Below are positions 37,450-46,305 of a stretch of DNA of 64,000 nucleotides, one piece after another. Source of the stretch: Phaeobacter gallaeciensis DSM 26640 (GTDB taxonomy: Bacteria > Pseudomonadota > Alphaproteobacteria > Rhodobacterales > Rhodobacteraceae); the NCBI RefSeq assembly GCF_000511385.1, contig NC_023137.1, positions 2,487,001-2,551,000 on the forward strand, written 5' to 3'. The notes under the pieces were generated by a model. The model did not search any database, had not been told where the DNA came from, and saw only the letters and a program-made list of their open reading frames with translations. The first letter of the stretch is position 1. Each line of letters begins with the position of its first letter. The position numbers and the translations under genes were made by a program.

Positions 37450-39591
37450 TCAGCTGCCCTTGCGCTGAGGCCGCGCGTTGCCACCGGCTTTCCCGGCAAC
37501 GGCTGCACGTGCCTTGTTTTTCTTGCTGTTGGGCTTCCCCTTCGGCGGAGGCGGTCCTTTACGACCCGATTTTCCCGGATTGGACCAATCGCCCTTGGGC
37601 TTACCCGGAACCGCAGGTTTGGCAGGCGCCGACGGCGCTGCCCCCCGGTCCGACGATCCGCGTGCGGTCACCGTGGCTTTCCCGCCCTCACCTGTGCGCT
37701 TGGGCTTATCGAAACGGGGCTTGTCGCCATAGGCCGGTTTGTCACTGCGCGGTTTATCGCCATAGGGTTTGCTGGCCCGCGGCTTGTCGCCATATGGTTT
37801 TTCACCACGTGGCTTGTCACCGTAAGCAGGCTTGTCGCCGCGCGGTTTGTCAAAGCGGGGCTTGTCGCCATAGGGCTTACGCTCCCCCCGTTCGCCACCG
37901 CGATCTCCACGATCTCCGCGATCTCCGCGATCTCCGCGATCCTGTCCACGATGGCCGCGTTTGTCATCGCGGAAACCACCGCCTTCACGGCCCTGCGGGC
38001 GTGGGGATTTGGGCAGATCCGGCGCTTTATCCAGACGGGTGACATTTGCCCCCTCTTCCAGACCGTCATGTTTCACCGCGCCCCAGAAGCTTTCGGCGCT
38101 GCCCTCGCGCACTTCCACGTAGCTTTGGTCAAACTGAACCCGGATCGCGCCGATATCATCCTTGGTTAGCCCTCCGGCATTGCACAGTGCAGGCAGCAGT
38201 CGGCGCGGCTCGGCACCGGCCTTGCGGCCACCGCTGACGGCGAACCACACGGACGGACCAAAGGGCGCGCGTTCTTGGCGCTCACGTTTGTCGTGCTGCG
38301 GATCGCTCAGCTCCTCAGGCGCGCTGTGGCGATCGTGGAACAGACGCAGATAGGCGGCGGCCAGCTGCTCGGGCGAGAACCGCTCAACCAGCTCTGCCAC
38401 AGGGGCGGTCTCGTTTTCGCTGACCGGTTCGCTCCAGGCCTTGTCGCCTAGTAGGCGCTCAAAGTCGCGGCTGCGGACATCATCGGCACTGGGGGCCGGG
38501 CTGGTCTCTGCCGTGATCTTGGCCGAGCGCAGCAGGCGCAGGGCCTTGCCCTTTGCCTTTGGCGGCACGATCAGCGCGGACACGCCCTGACGCCCGGCAC
38601 GGCCAGTACGGCCCGACCGGTGCAACAGCGTCTCATGGCTGGATGGCAGATCCGCGTGAATGACCAGATCCAGCTTCGGCAGGTCGATCCCGCGCGCCGC
38701 CACATCCGTTGCCACGCAGACACGGGCCCGCCCGTCCCGCAGGGACTGCAGCGCGTTGGACCGCTCCGCCTGGGACAGCTCACCGGACAGGGCAACCACG
38801 GAAAACCCGCGATTGCTCAGCCGCGTGGTCATCCGGTTCACCACCGCACGGGTGTTGCAGAACACAATCGCATTGGGCGACTCGTGGAAGCGAAGAACGT
38901 TAATGACCGCGTTCTCGACATCCCGCTGCGCCACGGCCAGCATCTGATATTCAATATCCGCATGCTGCGAGGCTTCTGCCACGGTTTTGATCCGCTGGTG
39001 ATCCTTCAAATAGGTCTCCGCCAGCCGCGCAATGCCCGCAGGCACGGTGGCCGAGAACATCAATGTGCGGCGCTCTTCCGGGGACTCGCCCAGAATGAAT
39101 TCAAGATCTTCGCGGAAGCCCAGATCGAGCATCTCATCGGCTTCGTCCAACACCACGGCGCGGACCTGCGACAGGTTGAGGGAGCCGCGCATGATGTGGT
39201 CGCGCAGCCGGCCCGGTGTCGCCACAACGATATGGGCGCCACGTTCCAGTGCACGCCGCTCATCGCGCATGTCCATACCACCAACGGTAGAGACCACATG
39301 TGCCCCGGCTTCGGCATAAAGCCAGCCAAGTTCGCGTTTGACCTGCAACGCCAGTTCACGGGTCGGCGCAATGACCAGTGCCAGCGGCAGATCGGCACGG
39401 TCCAGTTTCTCGGCGTCGCCCAACAATGTGGGGGCCATCGCCAGGCCAAAGCCTACGGTTTTGCCGGAACCGGTCTGGGCCGACACCAGAAGGTCGGACT
39501 GGTCCAGCTCGGCTGCAGTGACGGCCTCTTGCACGGGTGTCAAATGCTCGTAGCCGCGCGCCTGAAGCGCTTGTTCGAGTGCTGTTTTCAA
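37450..39591 (-). CDS. DEAD-box RNA helicase with DbpA-like RNA-binding domain and repetitive tail (TTG start)
   Basis: ATP-dependent RNA helicase, predicted 713 residues. Motifs in order: Q-motif region LTPVQEAV, Walker A SAQTGSGKT, PTRELALQ, TPGRL, DEAD (VVLDEADEMLDLGF), SAT, and HRSGRTGRAGR. A DbpA-like RNA-binding domain precedes a Lys/Arg/Gly tail of about 180 residues with RGD runs and YGDKPR repeats. The frame extends to 39900 without a good ATG; TTG at 39591 starts the conserved LKTALEQAL, so it is chosen with moderate confidence. Likely role: ribosome assembly or RNA decay at low temperature, as for family members. Confidence 0.9.
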   Translation of the reverse strand: MKTALEQALQARGYEHLTPVQEAVTAAELDQSDLLVSAQTGSGKTVGFGLAMAPTLLGDAEKLDRADLPLALVIAPTRELALQVKRELGWLYAEAGAHVVSTVGGMDMRDERRALERGAHIVVATPGRLRDHIMRGSLNLSQVRAVVLDEADEMLDLGFREDLEFILGESPEERRTLMFSATVPAGIARLAETYLKDHQRIKTVAEASQHADIEYQMLAVAQRDVENAVINVLRFHESPNAIVFCNTRAVVNRMTTRLSNRGFSVVALSGELSQAERSNALQSLRDGRARVCVATDVAARGIDLPKLDLVIHADLPSSHETLLHRSGRTGRAGRQGVSALIVPPKAKGKALRLLRSAKITAETSPAPSADDVRSRDFERLLGDKAWSEPVSENETAPVAELVERFSPEQLAAAYLRLFHDRHSAPEELSDPQHDKRERQERAPFGPSVWFAVSGGRKAGAEPRRLLPALCNAGGLTKDDIGAIRVQFDQSYVEVREGSAESFWGAVKHDGLEEGANVTRLDKAPDLPKSPRPQGREGGGFRDDKRGHRGQDRGDRGDRGDRGDRGGERGERKPYGDKPRFDKPRGDKPAYGDKPRGEKPYGDKPRASKPYGDKPRSDKPAYGDKPRFDKPKRTGEGGKATVTARGSSDRGAAPSAPAKPAVPGKPKGDWSNPGKSGRKGPPPPKGKPNSKKNKARAAVAGKAGGNARPQRKGS
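37701..37878 (-). repeat. YGDKPR repeats in helicase tail
   Basis: Within the helicase gene, five copies of a 10-11 residue unit (YGDKPRxxKP, sometimes with an extra Ala) make up this stretch. It is a coding repeat, positively charged and disordered, likely for RNA contact. Copy number may vary between strains. Confidence 0.85.
37901..37941 (-). repeat. 9-base tandem repeat encoding RGD units
   Basis: Four near-identical 9-base units (CGATCTCCG on the plus strand) plus a partial fifth, encoding DRGDRGDRGDRG in the helicase tail. Being a multiple of three, slippage keeps frame. Confidence 0.9.
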
Positions 39592-40017
39592 GATTTCATT
39601 TCGCTTGCTGCGGGGCGCGCCACCTTGGCCACGCCGATATCGGGAATGTCCCCGACTGCGCAGGAACGCGGATGTCCTCATCCAAGTGCGCGCTGATATC
39701 GGCTTTGGCCCCTTTTGTACAGGGTTCATTTGCCCACCAAGGCGCCACAGACCGCTGACGAACGCAACCCCGCTATGCGTTTGCTGCCGCATCCCATCGC
39801 GCTGCAGCCCCCCCGCCGCGACATTAACTGAGCGGATGAAAGATAGTGCATCCACTGGCCGCGACAGCCCCCATAGGGCCAGTTTTGATCCAAACGTCAC
39901 GACAGCTGGTTAAACCCGACCATGGCCCCTTGCGATTGCAGACAAGATCAGGCACCAATCCAGCGGATTGCCCGCAGCCGACGGACGCTGCGCGGATGAG
40001 GATAAGGATCGACTGCG
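39592..40017. promoter_or_regulatory. Divergent control region of helicase and cobS
   Basis: 426 bases between divergent genes. Contains the continuing but unsupported helicase frame to 39900. AAGGA sits before the cobS ATG. I see no clear operator, riboswitch or RNA gene; in particular no cobalamin riboswitch core was recognised by eye. Confidence 0.4.
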
Positions 40018-41004
40018 ATGACCGACGGTTTGCTGGATATGAACGCGAAACCCACCGAGACCTTTTCGGTGCGCGATGTGTTCGGAATTGATACGGATAT
40101 GACCGTTAAGGGCTTCGCCGAAGGCTCTGACCGGGTTCCGGCTTTGGACCCCACCTATAAATTCGATCCTGAGACCACACTGGCCATCCTCGCAGGCTTC
40201 AGCCACAACCGCCGCGTGATGATCCAGGGATATCACGGCACGGGTAAATCGACCCACATCGAACAGGTTGCCGCCCGTTTGAACTGGCCCTCTGTGCGGG
40301 TGAACCTCGACAGCCACATCTCCCGGATCGACCTCATCGGCAAGGACGCGATCAAGCTGCGCGACGGCAAGCAGGTCACCGAATTCCACGAAGGCATCCT
40401 GCCCTGGGCGCTGCGCAACCCGGTTGCGATCGTGTTCGACGAATACGACGCAGGCCGCGCCGACGTGATGTTCGTGATCCAGCGTGTTCTGGAACATGAC
40501 GGCAAGCTGACGCTGCTGGACCAGAATGAGATCATCACGCCGAACCCCTATTTCCGCCTGTTTGCCACCGCCAACACCGTGGGCCTCGGTGATACAACCG
40601 GGCTGTATCACGGCACTCAGCAGATCAACCAGGCCCAGATGGACCGCTGGTCGCTGGTGGCGACGCTGAACTACCTCAGCCATGATGCAGAAGCGGCCAT
40701 CGTGCTGTCCAAGGCGCCGCATTACAACACCGCCGAGGGGCGCAAGACCATCTCCCAGATGGTGACCGTCGCCGACCTCACCCGGACCGCGTTTATGAAC
40801 GGCGATCTGTCCACCGTGATGTCGCCCCGGACCGTGATCAACTGGGCACAGAACGTCGAGATTTTCCGCGATGTGGGCTATGCTTTCCGCTTGTCGTTCC
40901 TGAACAAATGCGACGAGCTGGAGCGCCAGACCGTGGCCGAATTCTACCAGCGCTGCTTTGACGAAGAGCTGCCCGAAAGCGCTGCCAGCGTTTCGCTGGG
41001 CTAA
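40018..41004 (+). CDS. cobS: Cobaltochelatase AAA+ subunit CobS
   Basis: AAA+ ATPase subunit (328 residues) of the aerobic cobaltochelatase CobNST, which inserts cobalt into hydrogenobyrinic acid diamide in cobalamin synthesis. Walker [10 protein letters not shown] is at residues 71-79, Walker [14 protein letters not shown] near 140, and sensor-like [13 protein letters not shown] near 180. The N-terminus with VFGIDTDM and the C-terminus [11 protein letters not shown] match the family. cobT follows 192 bases later; cobN is not in the window. Confidence 0.96.
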   Translation: MTDGLLDMNAKPTETFSVRDVFGIDTDMTVKGFAEGSDRVPALDPTYKFDPETTLAILAGFSHNRRVMIQGYHGTGKSTHIEQVAARLNWPSVRVNLDSHISRIDLIGKDAIKLRDGKQVTEFHEGILPWALRNPVAIVFDEYDAGRADVMFVIQRVLEHDGKLTLLDQNEIITPNPYFRLFATANTVGLGDTTGLYHGTQQINQAQMDRWSLVATLNYLSHDAEAAIVLSKAPHYNTAEGRKTISQMVTVADLTRTAFMNGDLSTVMSPRTVINWAQNVEIFRDVGYAFRLSFLNKCDELERQTVAEFYQRCFDEELPESAASVSLG

Positions 41005-41019
41005 CTGGTAAACTGCCGC

Positions 41020-41038
41020 CCGGCCGCAGGCCGGGCAG
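41020..41038 (+). terminator. GC hairpin between cobS and cobT
   Basis: Perfect 8-base stem GCCCGGCC / GGCCGGGC with a 3-base loop, 15 bases after the cobS stop, no T-run. Probably an mRNA-stabilising or attenuating hairpin in a cobS-cobT transcript. Confidence 0.5.
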
Positions 41039-41196
41039 CGCCCGACCCGCCCCCGTCAAAGCGACGGTTTGCCACCGGCAAAATGGGCGGGCGCGTCTCG
41101 CCCACTCCGCCGGGACAGCCGCTGCTTTATCCGCAGCACATGCGCTGGACTTTCAATCGGGCAAGGGCGATGCTGACTAGCGGAAAAGGTGCGACC

Positions 41197-43074
41197 ATGA
41201 ATAAGCCCAACGACAACCCCGCCGATCCGTTCAAGAAGGCGCTGGCCGAAGCCACCAAGGTGATGGCTGACGATTCTGAGCTGAACGTCTCCTATTCCGT
41301 CGACCCCGCAGGGCTCACGGGCGACAATATGCGGCTGCCGCAGGTCTCCCGCCGGATGAGCCGCGAGGAAGTGCTGCTGGCCCGTGGCACCGCCGACGCA
41401 CTGGCGTTGCGCCACAAATTCCACGACACCGCCACCCATGCCCGCTACGCCCCACCCGGCGATATGGCGCGGGATCTCTACGAGGCGCTGGAGTCCGCCC
41501 GCTGCGAGGCGATGGGCGCGCGGCACATGCCCGGCACCGCTTCCAACATTGACGTAAAGATCCAGAACGAGGCCCTGCGCAAGGGCTACGACCAGATCAA
41601 ATCCGCAACCGAGGCGCCGCTGGCGGTCTCGGCTGGCTATCTGATCCGCCATCTGGCCACTGGCCGCCCAATGCCTGAAGCTGCTGCCAATGTCATGGAA
41701 CTCTGGCGCGGTTTCATTGAGCAGCAGGCCGGTGAAACACTGGCGAACCTTGATGACACTATCGAGGATCAGGCGACCTTTGCCAAATTTGCCCGTCAGG
41801 TGATCACCGATCTTGGCTATGGCGATCAGCTGGGTGAGGACCCGGACCAGCTCGACGATGAGCAGGAAAACGACGCTGAAGAGGACACTGAGGAGCAGCA
41901 GGACCCCGACAGCAACGGTCAGGACGATTCTGACGAGGAAGAAGCTGACGCGAACCCCGAGCAGGCTCAGGAGCAGCAGCAGGACGAAAGTCAGGCGCAG
42001 GTCTCCATGGATGAGATGGCCGACGAGGAACTGGCCGAAGACACCGAGATGCCCGATGGTGAAGCGCCGCTTGATCCGCCGCCCCCGCCCGCAGTCTCCG
42101 AAGCTGATCCTGACTACCAGGTCTTCAACGATGCCCATGACGAGGAAATCGCCGCCGAAGATCTCGCCGAACCGGCCGAGCTGGAGCGTCTGCGCGCCTA
42201 TCTCGACCAGCAGCTGGAACCCTTGAAGGGGGCCGTCTCGCGGCTGGCCAACAAGTTGCAGCGCCGCCTTCAGGCGCAACAGAACCGCTCTTGGGAGTTT
42301 GATCTGGAAGAGGGCATTCTGGATGCCGGTCGTCTGGCCCGTGTGGTCGCGAACCCCACCACGCCCCTGTCCTTCAAACGCGAGAAAGACACCGAATTCC
42401 GCGACACTGTGGTGACACTGCTCCTGGATAACTCAGGCTCCATGCGGGGCCGCCCGATCTCTATCGCTGCGATCTGCGCCGATGTTCTGGCCCGCACGCT
42501 GGAACGCTGCAACGTGAAGGTCGAAATCCTCGGCTTTACCACCCGCGCCTGGAAAGGCGGCCTGGCCCGCGAAGCCTGGCTCAATGAGGGCCGCCCGCAA
42601 TTGCCGGGACGCCTGAACGACCTGCGCCACATCATCTACAAAGGTGCCGATGCGCCGATGCGCCGGACCCGTGACAACCTCGGCCTGATGATGAAAGAGG
42701 GCCTCCTGAAGGAAAACATCGACGGTGAGGCGCTGGAATGGGCGCATCGTCGCATGGTCGCACGGCAAGAAGCCCGCAAGATCCTGATGGTGATTTCCGA
42801 CGGCGCGCCGGTGGATGACAGCACCCTGTCGGTGAACCCGGCCAACTATCTGGAAAAACACTTGCGCGATGTGATCGCCATGGTGGAGCGGCGCAAACAG
42901 GTGGAACTGCTGGCCATCGGCATCGGCCATGATGTGACCCGCTACTATGATCGCGCCGTCACCATCACCGATGTCGAACAGCTGGCAGGTGCCATGACCG
43001 AACAGCTGGCGGCCCTGTTTGACAGTGACCCACGCGCCCGTGCCCGTGTGATGGGCATCAAACGCGCAAGCTGA
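41197..43074 (+). CDS. cobT: Cobaltochelatase subunit CobT
   Basis: CobT, 625 residues, partner of CobS in the AAA+ chaperone ring of the cobaltochelatase. The N-terminal part contains [17 protein letters not shown] and [18 protein letters not shown]; residues about 205-330 are an acidic linker rich in Asp, Glu and Gln; the C-terminus is a VWA domain with MIDAS motif DNSGSM at 411-416. The ATG at 41197 (AAAAGG upstream) matches the family; the frame from 41083 is longer but unsupported. A terminator follows. Confidence 0.95.
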   Translation: MNKPNDNPADPFKKALAEATKVMADDSELNVSYSVDPAGLTGDNMRLPQVSRRMSREEVLLARGTADALALRHKFHDTATHARYAPPGDMARDLYEALESARCEAMGARHMPGTASNIDVKIQNEALRKGYDQIKSATEAPLAVSAGYLIRHLATGRPMPEAAANVMELWRGFIEQQAGETLANLDDTIEDQATFAKFARQVITDLGYGDQLGEDPDQLDDEQENDAEEDTEEQQDPDSNGQDDSDEEEADANPEQAQEQQQDESQAQVSMDEMADEELAEDTEMPDGEAPLDPPPPPAVSEADPDYQVFNDAHDEEIAAEDLAEPAELERLRAYLDQQLEPLKGAVSRLANKLQRRLQAQQNRSWEFDLEEGILDAGRLARVVANPTTPLSFKREKDTEFRDTVVTLLLDNSGSMRGRPISIAAICADVLARTLERCNVKVEILGFTTRAWKGGLAREAWLNEGRPQLPGRLNDLRHIIYKGADAPMRRTRDNLGLMMKEGLLKENIDGEALEWAHRRMVARQEARKILMVISDGAPVDDSTLSVNPANYLEKHLRDVIAMVERRKQVELLAIGIGHDVTRYYDRAVTITDVEQLAGAMTEQLAALFDSDPRARARVMGIKRAS

Positions 43075-43099
43075 GAAACTCAGCCGCACTGCTCTGTTC

Positions 43100-43133
43100 A
43101 AAGCCTCGCGCCGCTTCGGTGCGGGGCTTTGTG
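43100..43133 (+). terminator. Terminator of cobT
   Basis: Stem AAAGCCtCGC / GCGgGGCTTT with an 11-base loop, 25 bases after the cobT stop, followed by GTG. Typical position and shape, short T-run inside the stem. Confidence 0.75.
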
Positions 43134-43308
43134 CTACAGGGGTTGCGGGAAGCCGCCGGATTTGGAACAAGTGTTCGGGACAGAGCGCGCCATGACTGCC
43201 GCGTCATTTCCTTGTTCCTGCCGACGTCGCGCAACACCCTCCCAGAAGGGCCGGTCGCTGCGCCCTGACCGACCGTCGCGGACCACCCGAAACAGATGGA
43301 GGGAGCCG

Positions 43309-45111
43309 ATGTTCCAGACCTTTGACGTAGCGACCCGCCCGGACCAGGGTCCGCCCCGGCTCAACGCGCTGCGCGCAGAGATGCAACAGGAGGCGCTGGA
43401 CGGTTTTCTGGTGCCCCGCGCAGATGCCCATCAAGGCGAATATGTTGCCCCCGGCGATGAGCGGCTGGCCTGGCTCACCGGCTTCACCGGCTCAGCCGGC
43501 TTCTGCGCCGTGCTGCGGGACATCGCAGGTGTCTTCATCGACGGGCGGTATCGTACGCAGGTGAAACAGCAGGTGGCGGAGGTCTACACCCCGGTCCATT
43601 GGCCGGAGGTGCAGCTCGCCGACTGGCTGAAAGAACAGCTGCCAGAGGGCGGACGCATCGGATATGATCCTTGGCTGCATTCCGCCAGCCAGATCAAGAC
43701 GCTGAAAATATCACTGGGCGACCATGGTTTTGACTTTGTGCAATGCGGCAATCTCGTGGACCGCATCTGGCCTGATCAGCCCGCCCCGCCCATGCAGCCC
43801 GTTATCGCCCATCCTGTTGAATACGCAGGCACAACGGCCCTTGCGAAAATCGCCTCTCTGGCCGAGGGGCTGCGCAACGCGGGGCAGAGTGCCGCAGTAA
43901 TCACCCTGCCTGACAGCATCATGTGGCTGCTGAACATCCGTGGCAGCGATATCGCCCACAACCCCGTCGCCCACGGCTTTGCCATTCTGCAGGCCGACGC
44001 GCGGGTGGATCTGTTCATGGCCGCAGAAAAGCTGGCTGACGTCGCCGCACATCTCGGCCCGGACGTGTCAGTGCAGGCGCCTACGGCCTTCCTCCCGGCG
44101 GTGGCGGACCTTGCTCAGGGCCAGAACGCAGCCGTCGCCGCTGACCCGACCACCCTGCCCCAGATCGTCGCCGATCAGCTCGGTGATGCGCTGGTCGCAG
44201 CCGGTGACCCCTGCGCCTTGCCCAAGGCCCGCAAATGCGCCGCCGAGGTCGAGGGCAGCGCCGCCGCTCATCTGCGCGACGGGGCGGCGGTCGTCGAAAC
44301 CCTTGCCTGGCTGGACGCTCAGCCCCCCGGTACGGTCACCGAAATCGACGTGGTCAAACGCCTCGAAGCGGAGCGCCGCAAGGATCCCAAACTGCGCGAC
44401 ATCAGCTTTGAGTCCATCTCCGGCACCGGCCCCAATGGCGCCATCATCCACTATCGCGTCAGCGAGGACAGCAATGCCACGCTGGAAAACGGCCACCTCC
44501 TGGTGCTGGACAGTGGCGGGCAATATCTGGATGGCACCACAGACATCACCCGTACCCTCGCCGTCGGCACCCCACCGCAGGAGGCCCGAGAGGCCTATAC
44601 CCGCGTCCTTCAGGGCATGATTGCCATGTCCCGGCTGCGCTGGCCCAAAGGCCTCGCCGGGCGCGACATCGAAGCGGTGGGTCGAATGCCGCTCTGGCTC
44701 GCCGGACAGGATTTCAATCATGGGCTGGGGCATGGCGTTGGTGCCTTCCTCAGCGTTCATGAAGGGCCGCAGAGGCTCAGCCGCGCTGGTACCGTTCCGC
44801 TGGACCCCGGGATGATCCTCTCCAATGAGCCGGGATATTACCGCGAAGGCGCATTTGGCATTCGCATTGAAAACCTGTTGGTGGTAGAACCGGCGTCTGA
44901 GCTGGACAGCGCTGACGCAGACCGTGACATGCTGAGCTGGCGCACCCTGACCTATGCCCCGCTGGACCGGCGACTGATCGTCGCAGAGATGCTCACAACG
45001 GCAGAGCGGGACTGGTTGAACATCTATCATGCGGCTGTGGCCGACAAGATTGGACCCAACGTAACAGCCCCGGCGCGACGCTGGCTGGATGCCGCTACGG
45101 CACCGCTGTGA
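43309..45111 (+). CDS. Aminopeptidase P family protein (peptidase M24B)
   Basis: X-Pro aminopeptidase of 600 residues in the long eukaryote-like (APP1) form: two creatinase-N domains (about residues 15-300), the M24 catalytic domain, and the M24 C-terminal domain. Metal ligands are visible in LDSGGQYLDGTTDITRT (two Asp), GHGVGAFLSVHEGPQ (His), SNEPGYYREG (Glu) and IENLLVVE (Glu). GGAGGGAG precedes the ATG at 43309, which overrules the frame from 43129. It removes the N-terminal residue from peptides with proline in second position, in the cytoplasm. Confidence 0.95.
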   Translation: MFQTFDVATRPDQGPPRLNALRAEMQQEALDGFLVPRADAHQGEYVAPGDERLAWLTGFTGSAGFCAVLRDIAGVFIDGRYRTQVKQQVAEVYTPVHWPEVQLADWLKEQLPEGGRIGYDPWLHSASQIKTLKISLGDHGFDFVQCGNLVDRIWPDQPAPPMQPVIAHPVEYAGTTALAKIASLAEGLRNAGQSAAVITLPDSIMWLLNIRGSDIAHNPVAHGFAILQADARVDLFMAAEKLADVAAHLGPDVSVQAPTAFLPAVADLAQGQNAAVAADPTTLPQIVADQLGDALVAAGDPCALPKARKCAAEVEGSAAAHLRDGAAVVETLAWLDAQPPGTVTEIDVVKRLEAERRKDPKLRDISFESISGTGPNGAIIHYRVSEDSNATLENGHLLVLDSGGQYLDGTTDITRTLAVGTPPQEAREAYTRVLQGMIAMSRLRWPKGLAGRDIEAVGRMPLWLAGQDFNHGLGHGVGAFLSVHEGPQRLSRAGTVPLDPGMILSNEPGYYREGAFGIRIENLLVVEPASELDSADADRDMLSWRTLTYAPLDRRLIVAEMLTTAERDWLNIYHAAVADKIGPNVTAPARRWLDAATAPL

Positions 45112-45173
45112 TACCGCAGTGTTACAACCAAAGACGATATTGATCCGTGACGAACGACGTGAAGGAAAAGACC

Positions 45174-45515
45174 ATGACTAAGATCCAAATTCGCAAGGCA
45201 GCAGGCACCTGGGTGGTGCGCTCTGGTGGCGCAGTGCTTGGCGAGAGCAGCAACGCGCTTGAGCTGAGCGAGGGCGATCTGGCGCCCGTCATCTATTTTC
45301 CCCGCGGAGACATCGCAACAGCCTTCCTGGACCGCAGTGACAAGACCACCTATTGCGCGGGTAAGGGCGACGCCAGCTACTACTCCATCGTGAACAAATC
45401 CTCGGTGACTGAAAACGCCGTCTGGAGCTATGAAGCTCCGCTCGACGCCGTGGCTGAGATCAAGGACCACCTCGCCTTTGTCACCGGGGACTCAGTCAAG
45501 GTCGAACAGATCTGA
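45174..45515 (+). CDS. DUF427 domain protein
   Basis: Protein of 113 residues with the DUF427 layout: WVVRSGGAVLGESSNALEL, VIYFPRGDIATAFL, TYCAGKGDASYYSI and NAVWSYEAPLDAVAEIKDHLAF. Function unknown; the family is a small beta-rich fold common in proteobacteria and actinobacteria. AAGGAAAAG precedes the ATG at 45174, which is preferred over one at 45147. It follows the aminopeptidase by 62 bases and may share its transcript. A weak hairpin (45558-45579) follows. Confidence 0.88.
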   Translation: MTKIQIRKAAGTWVVRSGGAVLGESSNALELSEGDLAPVIYFPRGDIATAFLDRSDKTTYCAGKGDASYYSIVNKSSVTENAVWSYEAPLDAVAEIKDHLAFVTGDSVKVEQI

Positions 45516-45557
45516 GATCCGAAAATCATCGGCAAGAATACGCCATTCACACTTCAC

Positions 45558-45582
45558 AGGCGCTCCATTCGGGGCGCCTTGT
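45558..45582 (+). terminator. Weak terminator after DUF427 gene
   Basis: Stem AGGCGC / GCGCCT (45558-45563 with 45574-45579), 10-base loop, then TGTCT. Plausible but weak. Confidence 0.45.
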
Positions 45583-45639
45583 CTATGGATAAGCAAGCTT
45601 TCGCCCAGACCTACAAGCCTTCAGAAGCCTCGCACATCA

Positions 45640-45790
45640 AGTGGCTCCGGGTCTCTGTGAGACCGTGAAAGATCAGGAATGCGCTGGCAAGCTGGGTCTG
45701 AAAACGACCCAAAACCACGGGCACAGCCAGCGACACTAGCAACCCCAACGACAGCAAGGCGCACGTATAACGATCAATTCGATCGTTTTA
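45640..45790 (+). ncRNA. Candidate small RNA with three hairpins
   Basis: In a gene-free stretch, three simple hairpins occur in series: GGTCTC-TGT-GAGACC (45650-45664), TGGGTC-7-GACCCA (45693-45711) and AACGATC-5-GATCGTT (45769-45787), the last running into TTTT and able to act as a terminator. There is no supporting reading frame. This could be a small RNA read rightward; start unknown and no family recognised. Confidence 0.3.
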
Positions 45791-45897
45791 TGCTATGCAT
45801 TACCAGGGCCGTTTATTAGATCCCGTGAAGCGGATCTGAAGAAATAGATAAATACCAATTAAGAAACCAATATAGGCCGACTGAAACGCCGTGACTG

Positions 45898-46089
45898 TCA
45901 GCTGAGGATCGTTTGGCACAGATGCTCACGCGCCGCCTCTACAGACTCGCCTGTGCAGAACATCTGCGCATCCCGTGCGCTTTGAACAACATAGTCGATC
46001 AACGCCTCATAAGACGCGCGTTCGTTTTCCTGCTCTACTGCCTTCGCCACGTGTTCAGCCTCTGTTGGGCTGATTTTATTGTGTTGCAT
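45898..46089 (-). CDS. Small hypothetical protein (63 residues)
   Basis: Short acidic helical protein: MQHNKISPTEAEHVAKAVEQ, ALIDYVVQSARDAQMF and SVEAAREHLCQTILS. GGAAG lies 9 bases before the ATG. Composition is protein-like (amphipathic helices, no Arg/Pro excess), unlike the chance frames around it. No membrane segment and no family recognised. Its upstream region carries two TTAA-N6-TTAA motifs, and the whole neighbourhood is AT-richer than the rest of the window. Confidence 0.5.
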   Translation of the reverse strand: MQHNKISPTEAEHVAKAVEQENERASYEALIDYVVQSARDAQMFCTGESVEAAREHLCQTILS

Positions 46090-46127
46090 GTTTTCACTTC
46101 CGAAGAATGATCACCATTACTCTTATG

Positions 46128-46174
46128 TTAACCATAATTAAACGGCTCCGCCGATAAAGGTTAAAATTACTTAA
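46128..46174. promoter_or_regulatory. Paired TTAA-N6-TTAA motifs
   Basis: TTAACCATAATTAA at 46128-46141 and TTAAAATTACTTAA at 46161-46174, 33 bases apart (about three helical turns) and 39-85 bases upstream of the small leftward gene. Spacing is one base shorter than the CtrA consensus. The area is AT-rich, so chance is a real alternative. Confidence 0.3.
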
Positions 46175-46305
46175 GGAAAAAACCGAACACCCGTTTCAGA
46201 AATATCACATATTCGAGATCGTCTTTTGCGGGTAAACATGTCTTTTAGCGACGCCTTTGTCGGAAATGTCGCAAACTGGCGTTGGGTTGCCGCAGTTTTT
46301 AGCAG

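Noticed and set aside
37901..37941. Short direct repeats that could suggest a CRISPR array
   Set aside because: Units are contiguous 9-mers within a coding tail, without spacers; no cas genes.
39592..39900. N-terminal extension of the helicase
   Set aside because: Open but lacks a ribosome site and family similarity; it covers the likely promoter.
39592..40017. Cobalamin riboswitch upstream of cobS
   Set aside because: I looked for the conserved B12-box and found no convincing match by eye; a covariance-model search would decide.
46128..46141. TTAACCATAATTAA as a CtrA box
   Set aside because: Spacing between TTAA halves is 6, not the 7 of the consensus; kept only as an unassigned paired motif.
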